DNA of 64,000 nucleotides from Capillimicrobium sp035565675 (GTDB lineage Bacteria > Actinomycetota > Thermoleophilia > Solirubrobacterales > Solirubrobacteraceae), in contig DATMSA010000019.1 of NCBI GenBank assembly GCA_035565675.1, positions 1 through 64,000 on the forward strand. The letters are read 5' to 3'. Below the pieces are notes generated by a model. The model saw nothing but the letters and a program-made list of their open reading frames with translations, ran no database searches and was not told the origin of the DNA. Positions 1 through 7,198 of this stretch are shown here, in pieces. Within the stretch, counting starts at the first letter, position 1; each line of letters begins with the position of its first letter. The position numbers and the translations under genes are program-made.

Positions 1-1
1 C

Positions 2-604
2 GCCTGGACGGCCGTGCACCGTGACTGGCTGGCCTCGCTCGTCTTTGACGACCTGCCGTCCGAGGCGACGTTCGCCGACTATCTGCACGCGCACGACACC
101 CTCCTCGCGCGCCGCGACCGCCTGGACGAGCACATCGAGCAGACCGCCCTGACCTGGAGCCTGGCCGACGAAGTCGCCCGGCTGCGCTGCCTGCGCGGCA
201 TCGACACCCTCTCGGCCATGGGGCTGGTTGCCGAAACCCGGGGGCTGCGGCGCTTTGACCGCCCGCGCCATGTCTCGGCGTTCGTCGGTCTCGTTCCCGG
301 CGAGCACACCACAGGCGACAAGCGCCGCATCGGCTCGATCACCAAGGCCGGCTCACCACACGCCCGCCGGCTCCTCGTCGAAGCCGCCTGGCACTATCGC
401 AAGCCGCCACGGCTGAACGGCAGCCTGCGCCGCCGCCAGGACGCCGCCGCCCCCGCGACCGTCGACTGCGCCTGGCGCGCCCAGCGGCGCCTGCACCAGC
501 GCTGGCGCGAGCTGCACCAGCAGCGCGGCAAGCGCTCGACCGTCACCGCGATCGCCGTCGCCCGCGAACTGTCGCACTTCTGCTGGGAGATCACCCACAC
601 CTGA
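2..604 (+). CDS. IS110-family transposase, C-terminal part (truncated by window edge)
   Basis: The reading frame is open from base 2, so the N-terminal DEDD (RuvC-like) catalytic half lies outside the window. The visible ~200 residues match the C-terminal transposase_20 domain of IS110/IS116/IS902 recombinases. A helix-hairpin-helix-like stretch (LRGIDTLSAMGLVAE) is followed by the conserved core FVGLVPGEHTTGDKRRIGSI, then TKAGSPHARRLLVEAAW. These enzymes move the element without classical terminal repeats, and recent work shows guidance by an element-encoded bridge RNA. An internal GTG at 14 could be called as a start, but homology continues upstream of it. Family call is confident; whether the element is intact cannot be judged. 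Confidence 0.85.
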   Translation, partial: AWTAVHRDWLASLVFDDLPSEATFADYLHAHDTLLARRDRLDEHIEQTALTWSLADEVARLRCLRGIDTLSAMGLVAETRGLRRFDRPRHVSAFVGLVPGEHTTGDKRRIGSITKAGSPHARRLLVEAAWHYRKPPRLNGSLRRRQDAAAPATVDCAWRAQRRLHQRWRELHQQRGKRSTVTAIAVARELSHFCWEITHT

Positions 605-900
605 GCCGCACCGACAACCCGGTCGGGCGGTCGAGGGGCCGCCGCCCCGTCGCACACCAGGACCGGCGACTGCGCTGGGAGCACCCCGTCCGCGGGGCGA
701 GCTCGATCTCAGACAGCCGGCCCGCGACGCACAACGGTCCAGCGGTAGCCAGCCCGCGAATATCAGCCAGATCCGTCGTCGCGCAGCGGCGGCGACCCCT
801 CGAGCACCCGACCCACACAACCACAGCCACGGCCGCCAAGCGGACGCGCCTGACCACGCCCGCTTGACAAACCGACGCCCATATCAGCGCATGCGCGCGA
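605..900 (+). mobile_element. Non-coding right end of the IS110-family element
   Basis: About 300 bases follow the transposase stop with no credible gene. Near the far side, a cgcttgacaaaccgacgccc motif starts at about 862; similar cttgacaaa sequences are, from memory, common near the right end of actinobacterial IS110 elements. That would put the boundary at roughly 890-900. If the element is of the IS1111 type, this is where a bridge RNA would be encoded; in IS110-type elements it lies at the other end. The exact boundary is an inference. Confidence 0.4.
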
Positions 901-910
901 GGGCCGCTCG

Positions 911-967
911 AAGAACTGAATGGCGATTCACGCCCGCTCAGCGGGCATGAATCGCCATTCAGTTCTT
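911..967. repeat. 57-bp near-perfect palindrome
   Basis: The arms aagaactgaatggcgattca (911-930) and tgaatcgccattcagttctt (948-967) are exact reverse complements. The inner bases also pair (932-938 with 940-946), leaving one mismatch (931/947) and a single central base (939). It could be a transcription-terminating hairpin, although no T-tract follows on either strand. It could also be a palindromic target used by the adjacent IS110-type element, or a repeat family member. Confidence 0.85.
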
Positions 968-1055
968 GGGCCGCCGCCACGCGCCCCGGTACGGTGAGCG
1001 CGCCGTCCCCTCGGGCGCCGGCACGGATCTGCCGATACCACCAGCAGCACCGACG

Positions 1056-2642
1056 ATGACCGTCCTCCGCCTCCTCCCGCTCGCGGCCGCCGCGCTCCTG
1101 GCCGCCGTGCTGGCCGCTCCCGCCCCGGCCGCCGCCGCGTCGTCGTGCGCGCCCCTCCCCCTTGCCGTCTCGCTGCCGTCGTCGGACCCCACCGTCCTGC
1201 GCGACGACCCGCTCGCGATCGTGCGCGCCAGGCGCGCGGCGACGATCTCCGACGTCCGCGTGCGCCTCGTGCGCGGCGGGCGGACCTATGCCACCGGCAC
1301 GCTCGCGGGCCGGCTCGCCGCCGGCCACGTCGCCGTCGCGCTGCGCCTGTCCGGCGACCGCGCGATCGGGCGGGGCCGCTACCGCCTCGTGGCCACCGGC
1401 CGCCGCGCCGGCTGCCGCACCCGCACCGCGACCGCCCGCACCTGGCGCATGCACCGGCCGTCGCTGCCGCTGCGCGCCGCTCCCATCAGCACCCTGACCT
1501 CCGACAACGCCGGCGCCGTGCGGCTCCTGCTGCGCACGGTCGACCACCAGCCGGTGTCCGACGTGCGCGTGAGCCTCCTCGACGGCAGCGGCGCCACGGT
1601 CGCGCAGGCCACCGCCCCCGGGTCGTTCACCGGCCAGCGCACCGTCGAGCTCCCCCTCGCCGGCCCGCTGGCGGCCGGCGCCTACACGCTGCGCGTCAGC
1701 GGCCGCGCCGGCGGCACCGCCGCGGTCACGACGCAGCCGCTCGCGTTCGCGCCCGGCGCCAGCGACGCCGCGCCGCCGCCCCCGACCGCCCCCACGACGG
1801 GGCTGATCCAGCAGCACGCGACCGTCGACTGGTCCGGCGGCGCCTGGGAGGGCCGCGACGTCGCCGGCTTCGTCGCCCCCGGCATCGGCTACGGCGAGAT
1901 CGTCTGCCGCCCCGACGCCCAGTGGATCCGCTTCTACCCCGACGACCTCGGCCGCGAGGTCTCGATGATGAACTGGACCTACAAGGACTGGTCGGAGAAC
2001 CGCGAGAAGGCGATCCGCGAGGCCGTCCGCACGGCCACGAGCGGCCGCGACTTCCGCGAGGGCCTCAACAAGTTCTGGCCGCCCGAGAAGCACTCGACCG
2101 GCCAGTTCGACGGGATCATCTCCGACCGCGGGCCGTTCGGCGCGCCCGCCCCCACCGACCTGGCCGCGCCCACGACCCTGCGGCTCACCTGGACCTGGGA
2201 CTTCAGCCGCGAGGGCGCCGAGTCGTGCCACGTCGAGGCGACGTTCGTGACGCAGTCGACGGCCAGCGCCCTGACGCCGCTCGCGCGCTCGGCCTCGATC
2301 GCCTGGCGCGGATCGGACGCTGCCGCCGGCCACGACGCCGCCGCCTTCGCGGTGCCCGGGCTCGGCACCGTCTCGCTCACCTGCCAGGCCGCGCCCAACG
2401 GGGTGCGGGCGCTGACGATCGACACCGACCAGGGCGCGACGGTCACCCTGCGCGAGGCGTCGACCGACACCGCCCGCAGCCAGGAGATCGGGCCCGTCTC
2501 GGCCGACCTGCCCAACAACGGCATGCTCGCGGTCGCCCTCCCCAGCGGCGCGACGATGCTCGTGAGCTCGCGCTGGAAGGTCAACGACCCCGACCCCACC
2601 CAGAACAGCTGCTTCGTCGCCGCCCAGGCGATCGTCCCGTGA
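1056..2642 (+). CDS. Secreted protein of unknown function with beta-sandwich-like repeats
   Basis: The 528-residue product begins with a clear Sec signal peptide (MTVLRLLPLAAAALLAAVLA, then an Ala/Pro-rich region with a likely cleavage site AAAASS). The frame is open upstream to 966, but the first ATG leading directly into a signal peptide is at 1056. Residues ~40-230 look like two Ig-like or bacterial beta-sandwich segments (alternating short strands, 'DVRVRLVRGG', 'DVRVSLLDGS'). The C-terminal ~250 residues contain several Trp-rich motifs and two cysteines and resemble nothing I recognise. No enzymatic motif is visible. It sits alone next to the IS end, 17 bp before the HAD gene. Secretion is confident; function is unknown. 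Confidence 0.75.
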   Translation: MTVLRLLPLAAAALLAAVLAAPAPAAAASSCAPLPLAVSLPSSDPTVLRDDPLAIVRARRAATISDVRVRLVRGGRTYATGTLAGRLAAGHVAVALRLSGDRAIGRGRYRLVATGRRAGCRTRTATARTWRMHRPSLPLRAAPISTLTSDNAGAVRLLLRTVDHQPVSDVRVSLLDGSGATVAQATAPGSFTGQRTVELPLAGPLAAGAYTLRVSGRAGGTAAVTTQPLAFAPGASDAAPPPPTAPTTGLIQQHATVDWSGGAWEGRDVAGFVAPGIGYGEIVCRPDAQWIRFYPDDLGREVSMMNWTYKDWSENREKAIREAVRTATSGRDFREGLNKFWPPEKHSTGQFDGIISDRGPFGAPAPTDLAAPTTLRLTWTWDFSREGAESCHVEATFVTQSTASALTPLARSASIAWRGSDAAAGHDAAAFAVPGLGTVSLTCQAAPNGVRALTIDTDQGATVTLREASTDTARSQEIGPVSADLPNNGMLAVALPSGATMLVSSRWKVNDPDPTQNSCFVAAQAIVP

Positions 2643-2644
2643 CG

Positions 2645-2650
2645 TAGGGT
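2645..2650 (+). promoter_or_regulatory. -10 hexamer TAGGGT before HAD hydrolase
   Basis: TAGGGT lies just after the upstream stop codon and 9 nt before the ATG at 2660, which predicts a leaderless or almost leaderless transcript. No clear -35 element is visible. Confidence 0.45.
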
Positions 2651-2659
2651 GCGAGCCCG

Positions 2660-3355
2660 ATGAGCGCGCTCGACCCCACCGCCTACGACGTCCTGACGTT
2701 CGACTGCTACGGGACGATCATCGACTGGGACACCGGCCTGCTGGGGGCCTACCGGCCGGTCCTGGCCGCGCACGGCGCCCGCGACGTCTCCGACGCGGAG
2801 CTGCTCGACCTCTACGCCCGCTTCGAGCGCGACCTCGAGCACGGCCCGCACCGCCGCTACCGGGAGGTCGTGGGCGGGGCGCTGCAGCGCATCGGCCAGG
2901 AGCTGGGCGCGTCGCCGATCTCCGACGAGGAGGCCGATGCGGCCGGCGGCTCGGTCGGCGCGTGGCCGCCGTTCCCCGACTCGGCCGCGGCGCTCGCGCG
3001 GCTGCAGCGGCGCTACCGGCTCATCGCCGTCACCAACTGCGACGACGACCTGTTCGCCGGCAGCCAGGACCAGCTCGGGCTGCGCTTCGACGCGATCGTC
3101 ACCGCCCAGCAGGTCGGCGCCTACAAGCCCGACCACCGGATGTTCGAGGCGGCGTTCGCCCGCGCCGGCGTCCCGCAGGAGCGCATCCTGCACGTCGCCC
3201 AGAGCCTCTACCACGACCACGAGCCGGCCCGCGCGCTCGGGCTCACGAGCGTGTGGATCGACCGCCGCGGCGAGGGCACGACCGCCGGCACGACCGCGGC
3301 GCCCGCGCTCGTCCTGCCCGACCTCGCGACGCTCGCGGATCGACTCGACGGCTAG
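2660..3355 (+). CDS. HAD-superfamily hydrolase, haloacid dehalogenase type II-like
   Basis: This 231-residue protein starts with motif I FDCYGT (nucleophile Asp15). It carries VTNCDDD (motif II Thr/Asn), KPDHRMFEAAF (motif III Lys) and the late HVAQSLYHDHEPARALGL segment. That arrangement is the haloacid dehalogenase type II subgroup, whose characterised members hydrolyse 2-haloalkanoic acids through an aspartyl ester. Many relatives are phosphatases, so the substrate is open. Length is typical for the family. The start is the ATG 17 bp after the preceding stop. It is likely its own transcription unit, given the hexamer at 2645. Confidence 0.85.
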   Translation: MSALDPTAYDVLTFDCYGTIIDWDTGLLGAYRPVLAAHGARDVSDAELLDLYARFERDLEHGPHRRYREVVGGALQRIGQELGASPISDEEADAAGGSVGAWPPFPDSAAALARLQRRYRLIAVTNCDDDLFAGSQDQLGLRFDAIVTAQQVGAYKPDHRMFEAAFARAGVPQERILHVAQSLYHDHEPARALGLTSVWIDRRGEGTTAGTTAAPALVLPDLATLADRLDG

Positions 3356-3416
3356 ATCCCGTGGGTGATGGGCATACTCCGCGCCGGGAGATGCCGTCCA
3401 TCAGGGAGTCGATTCG

Positions 3417-3896
3417 ATGCACAAGCCGTTCCGTTCCACCGTCGCCGCCGTGGTCGCCTGCGGGGTCCTGCTGACCGTCCCCGGCGCCGCCGTCGCCGAC
3501 GACGCCGCGATGAAGGCGGCGATCCCGGCCGCGTTCGACGCCCTCGCCAAGAAGGAGCGGGCCGCGTCGAAGGCGATCCAGAACTTCAACCGCCGCGACC
3601 GCGCCACGAAGGCCGGCCGCGCCAAGGTCCGCGCCGTCGGGCGCGCCGTGCGGACCTTCCAGGCGCTGCTGATGGGTCAGCAGCCGTCGACGCCGCAGGG
3701 CGAGGAGGCCCGCCGGGCGCTGATGCAGGCGCTCGACCTGGAGGCGAAGGCGACCGCCCGGATCGACCTGGCGATGAAGTCGGCCAACCGCAGCTCGGTG
3801 TCGCGCACGAACCGGATCATCGCGCGCGCCAACAAGACGCTGCGGCGCGCCAACGAGGCCGCCCGCCGCGCGATCGGGCTCATCCAGGCGCTGTAG
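3417..3896 (+). CDS. Small secreted helical protein of unknown function
   Basis: The 159-residue product has a Sec signal peptide (MHKPFRSTVAAVVACGVLLT... cleavage near AVADD). The mature part is short, very Ala/Lys/Arg-rich and predicted helical, with regularly spaced basic residues (for example KKERAASKAIQNFNRRDRATK). It could form a helical bundle that binds an acidic envelope polymer, but this is only a composition-based guess. A ggga ribosome-binding site lies about 9 nt before the ATG. No family is recognised. Confidence 0.75.
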   Translation: MHKPFRSTVAAVVACGVLLTVPGAAVADDAAMKAAIPAAFDALAKKERAASKAIQNFNRRDRATKAGRAKVRAVGRAVRTFQALLMGQQPSTPQGEEARRALMQALDLEAKATARIDLAMKSANRSSVSRTNRIIARANKTLRRANEAARRAIGLIQAL

Positions 3897-3955
3897 GAAC
3901 GCCCCGGCGAGCCGGGCGCCGCGGCTGCGATTCGGCAACCCTGCTTCGGGTGCCC

Positions 3956-3961
3956 TAACAT
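3956..3961 (+). promoter_or_regulatory. -10 hexamer TAACAT before 60-aa gene
   Basis: TAACAT lies 9 nt upstream of the ATG at 3971 and supports that ATG over the GTG at 3962, which would fall too close to the hexamer. Confidence 0.4.
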
Positions 3962-3970
3962 GTGCAACCG

Positions 3971-4153
3971 ATGGAGCACGTCCCCGAAGCAGAGCGAACC
4001 GACTTTCCGCAGCTCGGCGCCCGCGCGCGCCGCTGGCAGCGCTTCGAGCGCGCGCTCGAGGACTGGCTTCAGACGCCCGAGGGCCGCTTCGTGACCTGGT
4101 GCGCCCAGCGCCAGATCGACGACGCCCCGGTCGCCAGCCCGTCGCGCGCCTGA
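3971..4153 (+). CDS. Small hypothetical protein (60 aa)
   Basis: A 60-codon frame encoding a soluble, Arg/Trp-rich peptide with no signal peptide (central segment ARRWQRFERALEDWL, then a lone Cys in FVTWCAQRQ). It is preceded by a TAnnnT hexamer at a leaderless spacing and followed by a strong GC hairpin at 4180-4203, so it looks like a complete small transcription unit. I do not recognise the family. It could be a fortuitous frame, but the flanking signals favour a real gene. Confidence 0.5.
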   Translation: MEHVPEAERTDFPQLGARARRWQRFERALEDWLQTPEGRFVTWCAQRQIDDAPVASPSRA

Positions 4154-4179
4154 GCCGCGCCCACCCGCCGACCACCTCC

Positions 4180-4203
4180 GGACGCCGCGCCCGCGCGGCG
4201 TCC
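4180..4203 (+). terminator. GC-rich hairpin after the 60-aa gene
   Basis: The arms ggacgccgcgc (4180-4190) and gcgcggcgtcc (4193-4203) are exact reverse complements. It lies 27 nt after the stop codon. No T-tract follows, which is common in very GC-rich genomes. Confidence 0.5.
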
Positions 4204-4227
4204 TCGCGTGCGCGCCGCCGGCGATCT

Positions 4228-4263
4228 TTGACTCGGACGTTATTTTGAGCGAGTTGTTATAGT
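4228..4263 (+). promoter_or_regulatory. AT-rich promoter/operator region of the ferritin-like gene
   Basis: An unusually AT-rich patch for this window contains ttgact (4228-4233), two GTTAT half-sites 17 bp apart (4239 and 4256) and a plausible -10 TATAGT (4258-4263). The ttgact to tatagt spacing (24) is too long for a standard -35/-10 pair. The repeated GTTAT may therefore be an operator, for example for a metal or redox regulator. Assignment to a regulator is not possible from sequence alone. Confidence 0.4.
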
Positions 4264-4306
4264 CCTCGGACAGCAACGACCATCCGACCGTCCGAAGGAG
4301 CAGCCA

Positions 4307-4804
4307 ATGGCCACGACCAAGAACGCCGGCGCCGGGATCCTCGCGGAGGCCAATGCCGCAAAGCGCGAGGAGATCGTCGAGCTCCTCACCCAGGCGTACT
4401 GGATGGAGATGGAGACGGTGATGAGCTATCTCGCCAACGCCTCCAACCTCGACGGCATCCGTGCCGAGGAGGTCGCCGAGGCGCTGGACGAGGACGTCGA
4501 CGAGGAGCTCGGGCACGCGCGCGCCTTCGCGCGCCGCATCAAGGAGCTGTACGGGACGCCGCCCGGCTCGGCCGAGTTCACCTCCTCGCAGAGCTTCCTG
4601 CAGCCCCCCGCCGACGCGACCGACGTCGTGACCGTCATCCGCGGCGTGATCGAGGCCGAGAGCGGCGCGATCGCGCACTACAACCGCATCATCGAGGCCT
4701 GCGACGGCGTCGACTGGGCCACGCAGGACATGGTGATCGAGATCCTCCGCGACGAGGAGGGCCACCTGCGCAAGTTCGAGCGCTACCTGCGCGAGTTCGA
4801 GTAG
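4307..4804 (+). CDS. Ferritin-like (bacterioferritin-type) di-iron protein
   Basis: The 165-residue protein has the four-helix ferritin-like pattern. Iron ligands are visible as EMETVMSYLAN in helix A, EELGHAR (ExxH) in helix B, EAESGAIAHY in helix C and DEEGHLR (ExxH) in helix D. Such proteins store iron or detoxify iron and peroxide; no haem-ligand Met can be assigned. A perfect aaggagc ribosome-binding site lies 7 nt before the ATG, so this mRNA has a leader, unlike many neighbours. The AT-rich region upstream suggests iron or stress control. A strong terminator follows at 4897. Confidence 0.88.
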   Translation: MATTKNAGAGILAEANAAKREEIVELLTQAYWMEMETVMSYLANASNLDGIRAEEVAEALDEDVDEELGHARAFARRIKELYGTPPGSAEFTSSQSFLQPPADATDVVTVIRGVIEAESGAIAHYNRIIEACDGVDWATQDMVIEILRDEEGHLRKFERYLREFE

Positions 4805-4896
4805 CCCGCGGCGGCAGGTCCGCGTCAAGACCCCTGCAAGACGCCGACGTTTGACATCGCGGGGCACAGGGGTACCTCACCGTCGACTCTCCTCCG

Positions 4897-4931
4897 CTCC
4901 GCGGGCCCGGGACCTCCCCGGGTCCGCGGAG
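4897..4931. terminator. Bidirectional terminator hairpin
   Basis: A 15-bp stem with one C/T mismatch (4897-4911 with 4917-4931) and a 5-nt loop is followed on the plus strand by a pyrimidine run ttcctcttctcc. It sits between the convergent ferritin-like gene and the membrane-protein gene ending at 4951, so it can serve both. Confidence 0.75.
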
Positions 4932-4950
4932 TTCCTCTTCTCCGGGGCGT

Positions 4951-5688
4951 CTAGGAGCCGTCCCCGCCGCCGGTCTCGCGCGCGAGGTGCGGCCGACCGC
5001 CGATGAAGTCCAGCCACCGCTCGCGGCGTGCGTCCCACTTCGCGGCCCGGGCGGTCGCCTTGGCGAGCTTGCGCGCGCCCCGCTTCGTCTCGGGCTTGTA
5101 GAAGCGCCGCGCCCACCACGAGTTGGGCCGGGCGAGGCGGATCGCCGAGACCTGCCCGACGATCGGGACGAACAGCCCGATCACCGCCAGGCGGACCTTG
5201 CCCTTGGCGATGATGATCGACGCCCAGAAGAGCTGCTCGAGCACGAGGATCACGATGAGCACCGGGTTGCTGTCGTACGACGGCACGAACCCGAGGATCA
5301 CGAGCCCGCCGAGCAGCGCGCACAGGACGCCGGCGTCGACCGAGGCGCGCCCCTCCTCGTGCCAGTAGACGTCGTCGAGGTACAGCCACAGCGCGAACTC
5401 GTCGACGGTCAGCCCCACCCCGATCCCGAACAGCGCGGCGAGGATCTCCAGCCATGGGGTGCCGGGCTCGAACGTGAACTGCACGAACCCCACGACGATC
5501 ATCAGCACGATCCCGAAGACGAGATGGTGGATGTGGACGCCCTCGGTCTTGATGGACCCCGGCCACCAGGGGTACTTGGGGTTGCGCATCATCCGCGTCG
5601 AGAAGCGGATGAACACGAAGGAGGCCAGGAACCCGCCCAGGAGGACGAGGCCGGCGCGGTGGTTTGCGTTGACGATGTCGAGATCCAT
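4951..5688 (-). CDS. Conserved integral membrane protein with an HIHH motif
   Basis: This 245-residue protein has about five to six hydrophobic helices. A conserved-looking GVHIHHLVFG motif precedes the second helix, and acidic residues (LTVDEFALWLYLDDVYW) lie between later helices. The C-terminal ~55 residues are cytoplasmic, basic and soluble. Clustered His and Asp residues facing a membrane could bind a metal, but no characterised family is recognised. The ATG at 5688 gives a short N-terminus before the first helix. It is convergent with the ferritin-like gene and divergent from the small membrane protein at 5746. Confidence 0.75.
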   Translation of the reverse strand: MDLDIVNANHRAGLVLLGGFLASFVFIRFSTRMMRNPKYPWWPGSIKTEGVHIHHLVFGIVLMIVVGFVQFTFEPGTPWLEILAALFGIGVGLTVDEFALWLYLDDVYWHEEGRASVDAGVLCALLGGLVILGFVPSYDSNPVLIVILVLEQLFWASIIIAKGKVRLAVIGLFVPIVGQVSAIRLARPNSWWARRFYKPETKRGARKLAKATARAAKWDARRERWLDFIGGRPHLARETGGGDGS

Positions 5689-5745
5689 GACCTGTGGGGG
5701 ATATCGGCAGGGCGCGGGCGCCGATTGACGAACCCCGGTGGCGCC

Positions 5746-6195
5746 ATGTCCGTTCTGGGCACCACCCGGGCCTTCCGCGCGATCCTTCTCGGCGCCTGGG
5801 CAACCTACCTGTCACTCGTCTGTCTCACCAACACGGCGGACGCCCTCAGGGCGCTCGACGTGCTGGGCGACGGCTTCGCGTTCGCGTCGGGCAACTGGGA
5901 GCTGGTCCGCGAGACGACCGGCGTCTACGACACCCCCACGGCGATCGACGCGATCCTGTTCGGCGGCGTCATCGGCTGGGAGGCGTCGGCCGCCGTGCTC
6001 TTCTGGCTGGCTCTCGCCGGCCGCGTGCCGGTCATGCTCGCGGCCACGGTGGCGCTGGGGCTGTGGGCGGCGTTCATCGTCGCCGACGAGGTCTTCCTCG
6101 CCTACCCGATCGAGGGCACCCACTGGCGGCTGCTGATCGCGCTCGTGGTGTCGGTGCTGGCGCTGCGGCTGCTGCCCGACGAGCGGCCGGCCTAG
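5746..6195 (+). CDS. Small integral membrane protein, unknown function
   Basis: A 149-residue protein with four predicted transmembrane helices (around residues 8-28, 70-90, 92-112 and 120-140) and an acidic, aromatic loop between helices 1 and 2. The frame is open far upstream, but the ATG at 5746 places the first helix correctly at the N-terminus. Its last codon overlaps the convergent USP gene by 4 bp. It resembles DUF2165-like small membrane proteins in size and loop pattern (WEASAAVLFW), though this is only tentative. Confidence 0.65.
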   Translation: MSVLGTTRAFRAILLGAWATYLSLVCLTNTADALRALDVLGDGFAFASGNWELVRETTGVYDTPTAIDAILFGGVIGWEASAAVLFWLALAGRVPVMLAATVALGLWAAFIVADEVFLAYPIEGTHWRLLIALVVSVLALRLLPDERPA

Positions 6196-6920
6196 CCGCG
6201 CGGGACGACGAGGACCGGCCCGGCCGCCTCGCGCACGAGCCGCTCCGACGTGGAGCCGAGCAGCAGGCGGCGCACCGGCCCCCAGCCGCGCGACCCGACG
6301 ACGAGGACGTCGAGGTCGGCGCTGCGCCGCGCGAGTGCCTCGGCGGGCCGCCCGACGAGCACCTCGGCCCCGTCGGGGGCGTGGCCGCGGTCGTCGCGAT
6401 CGCCGGCCACGGTCAGCGGCACGAGCCGGGCGCCGGTCGCGCGGGCCAGCCGCTCCGCGAACGCGCGGGCGTGGCGCGACTCGGGCGACCCGTCGACGCC
6501 CACGCCGACCGTCGACCACGGCGGCGGCGTCGCGCCGATGAGCACCGGGCACGGCGCGTGGTGCAGCGCGGCGGTGCCGATCTCGCCCGCGGCGCCGAGG
6601 ACGAGCAGGCCGGCGCCCTCGTCCTCGCAGACCTCGTGCAGCGCCCGCGCCGGCGACGTGTCGGGCAGCACCCGGATGTCGGCGCCGGGCGCGAGCTCGT
6701 CGCGGACGGCGCGGACGAGCGCCTTGGCGTCGTCGTGCATCCGCTCGCTGACCTCGACCTCGACGACGACGCCCTCGAGCGGCAGCAGGTCGTACGGGTA
6801 GGCGTGCGCGAGCACCAGCCGCGCGCCGAACGCGTCGGCGAGCGCCCGCGCGGTCGCGACCGCGCGGCGCGCGCTGTCGCTGGCGCCGACGCCGGCGACG
6901 ATGGTCTCGAGGCCCGGCAT
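6192..6920 (-). CDS. Universal stress protein, tandem USP domains
   Basis: The 242-residue product holds two UspA domains. The first (~1-130) starts with TIVAGVGASDSARRAV and ends with GEIGTAALHHAPCPVLI. The second (~135-242) starts with VGVGVDGSPESRHA and ends with the ATP-binding type GSRGWGPVRRLLLGS...SERLVREAAGPVLVVPR. Gly-rich loops in both halves suggest nucleotide binding. Such proteins modulate survival under starvation, hypoxia or redox stress. It is convergent with the preceding membrane-protein gene (4-bp overlap). Confidence 0.9.
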   Translation of the reverse strand: MPGLETIVAGVGASDSARRAVATARALADAFGARLVLAHAYPYDLLPLEGVVVEVEVSERMHDDAKALVRAVRDELAPGADIRVLPDTSPARALHEVCEDEGAGLLVLGAAGEIGTAALHHAPCPVLIGATPPPWSTVGVGVDGSPESRHARAFAERLARATGARLVPLTVAGDRDDRGHAPDGAEVLVGRPAEALARRSADLDVLVVGSRGWGPVRRLLLGSTSERLVREAAGPVLVVPRG

Positions 6921-6928
6921 GGCGGCGG

Positions 6929-6934
6929 ACCCTA
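6929..6934 (-). promoter_or_regulatory. -10 hexamer TAGGGT before USP gene
   Basis: Read on the minus strand, TAGGGT ends 8 nt upstream of the ATG at 6920 and fits a leaderless start. Confidence 0.45.
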
Positions 6935-6939
6935 TCCGG

Positions 6940-7185
6940 TCAGCGGGGGCCCTCGCCGGGCCAGTGGCCGTGCTCGTCGAAGTAGCGCCGGGCGCGCTCC
7001 TCGCGGTCGCGGTCGCGGGCGTCGCTGAACGCCACGCGCAGCATCACGTTGGCGATCACCACGCAGATGCCGGCGCCGATGAACGCCTCCCCCACGCCCT
7101 CCGTGTCGGTGGCCAGCAGGAGCACCGCGCCGGCCGCGGCGAGCGCCAGCGGGATGCCCCAGCGGACGAGGTGGATCGGTCGCAC
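6940..7185 (-). CDS. Small membrane protein (81 aa), unknown
   Basis: Two predicted transmembrane helices (IPLALAAAGAVLLLA and IGAGICVVIANVMLRVAF) are followed by a charged cytoplasmic tail ending in RRYFDEHGHWPGEGPR. The GTG at 7185 is 7 nt downstream of TAGCCT (7193-7198, minus strand). It lies between the hydrolase and USP genes on the same strand. Proteins of this size and plan are common in actinobacteria without assigned function. Confidence 0.65.
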   Translation of the reverse strand: MRPIHLVRWGIPLALAAAGAVLLLATDTEGVGEAFIGAGICVVIANVMLRVAFSDARDRDREERARRYFDEHGHWPGEGPR

Positions 7186-7192
7186 GCCCTCC

Positions 7193-7198
7193 AGGCTA
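7193..7198 (-). promoter_or_regulatory. -10 hexamer TAGCCT before the 81-aa membrane protein gene
   Basis: It lies 7 nt upstream of the GTG at 7185 and overlaps the end of the hydrolase gene. Confidence 0.35.

Noticed and set aside
591..2333. 580-codon minus-strand frame opposite the secreted protein
   Set aside because: Arg/Gly/Ala-rich shadow with no signal peptide or domain; the plus-strand gene has a clear signal peptide.
2660..3355. Assigning true haloacid dehalogenase activity
   Set aside because: Subgroup motifs fit, but many members are phosphatases and no xenobiotic-degradation genes are nearby.
4852..4880. TTGACA at 4852 as a promoter
   Set aside because: No acceptable -10 at 16-18 bp and no downstream plus-strand gene before a strong terminator.
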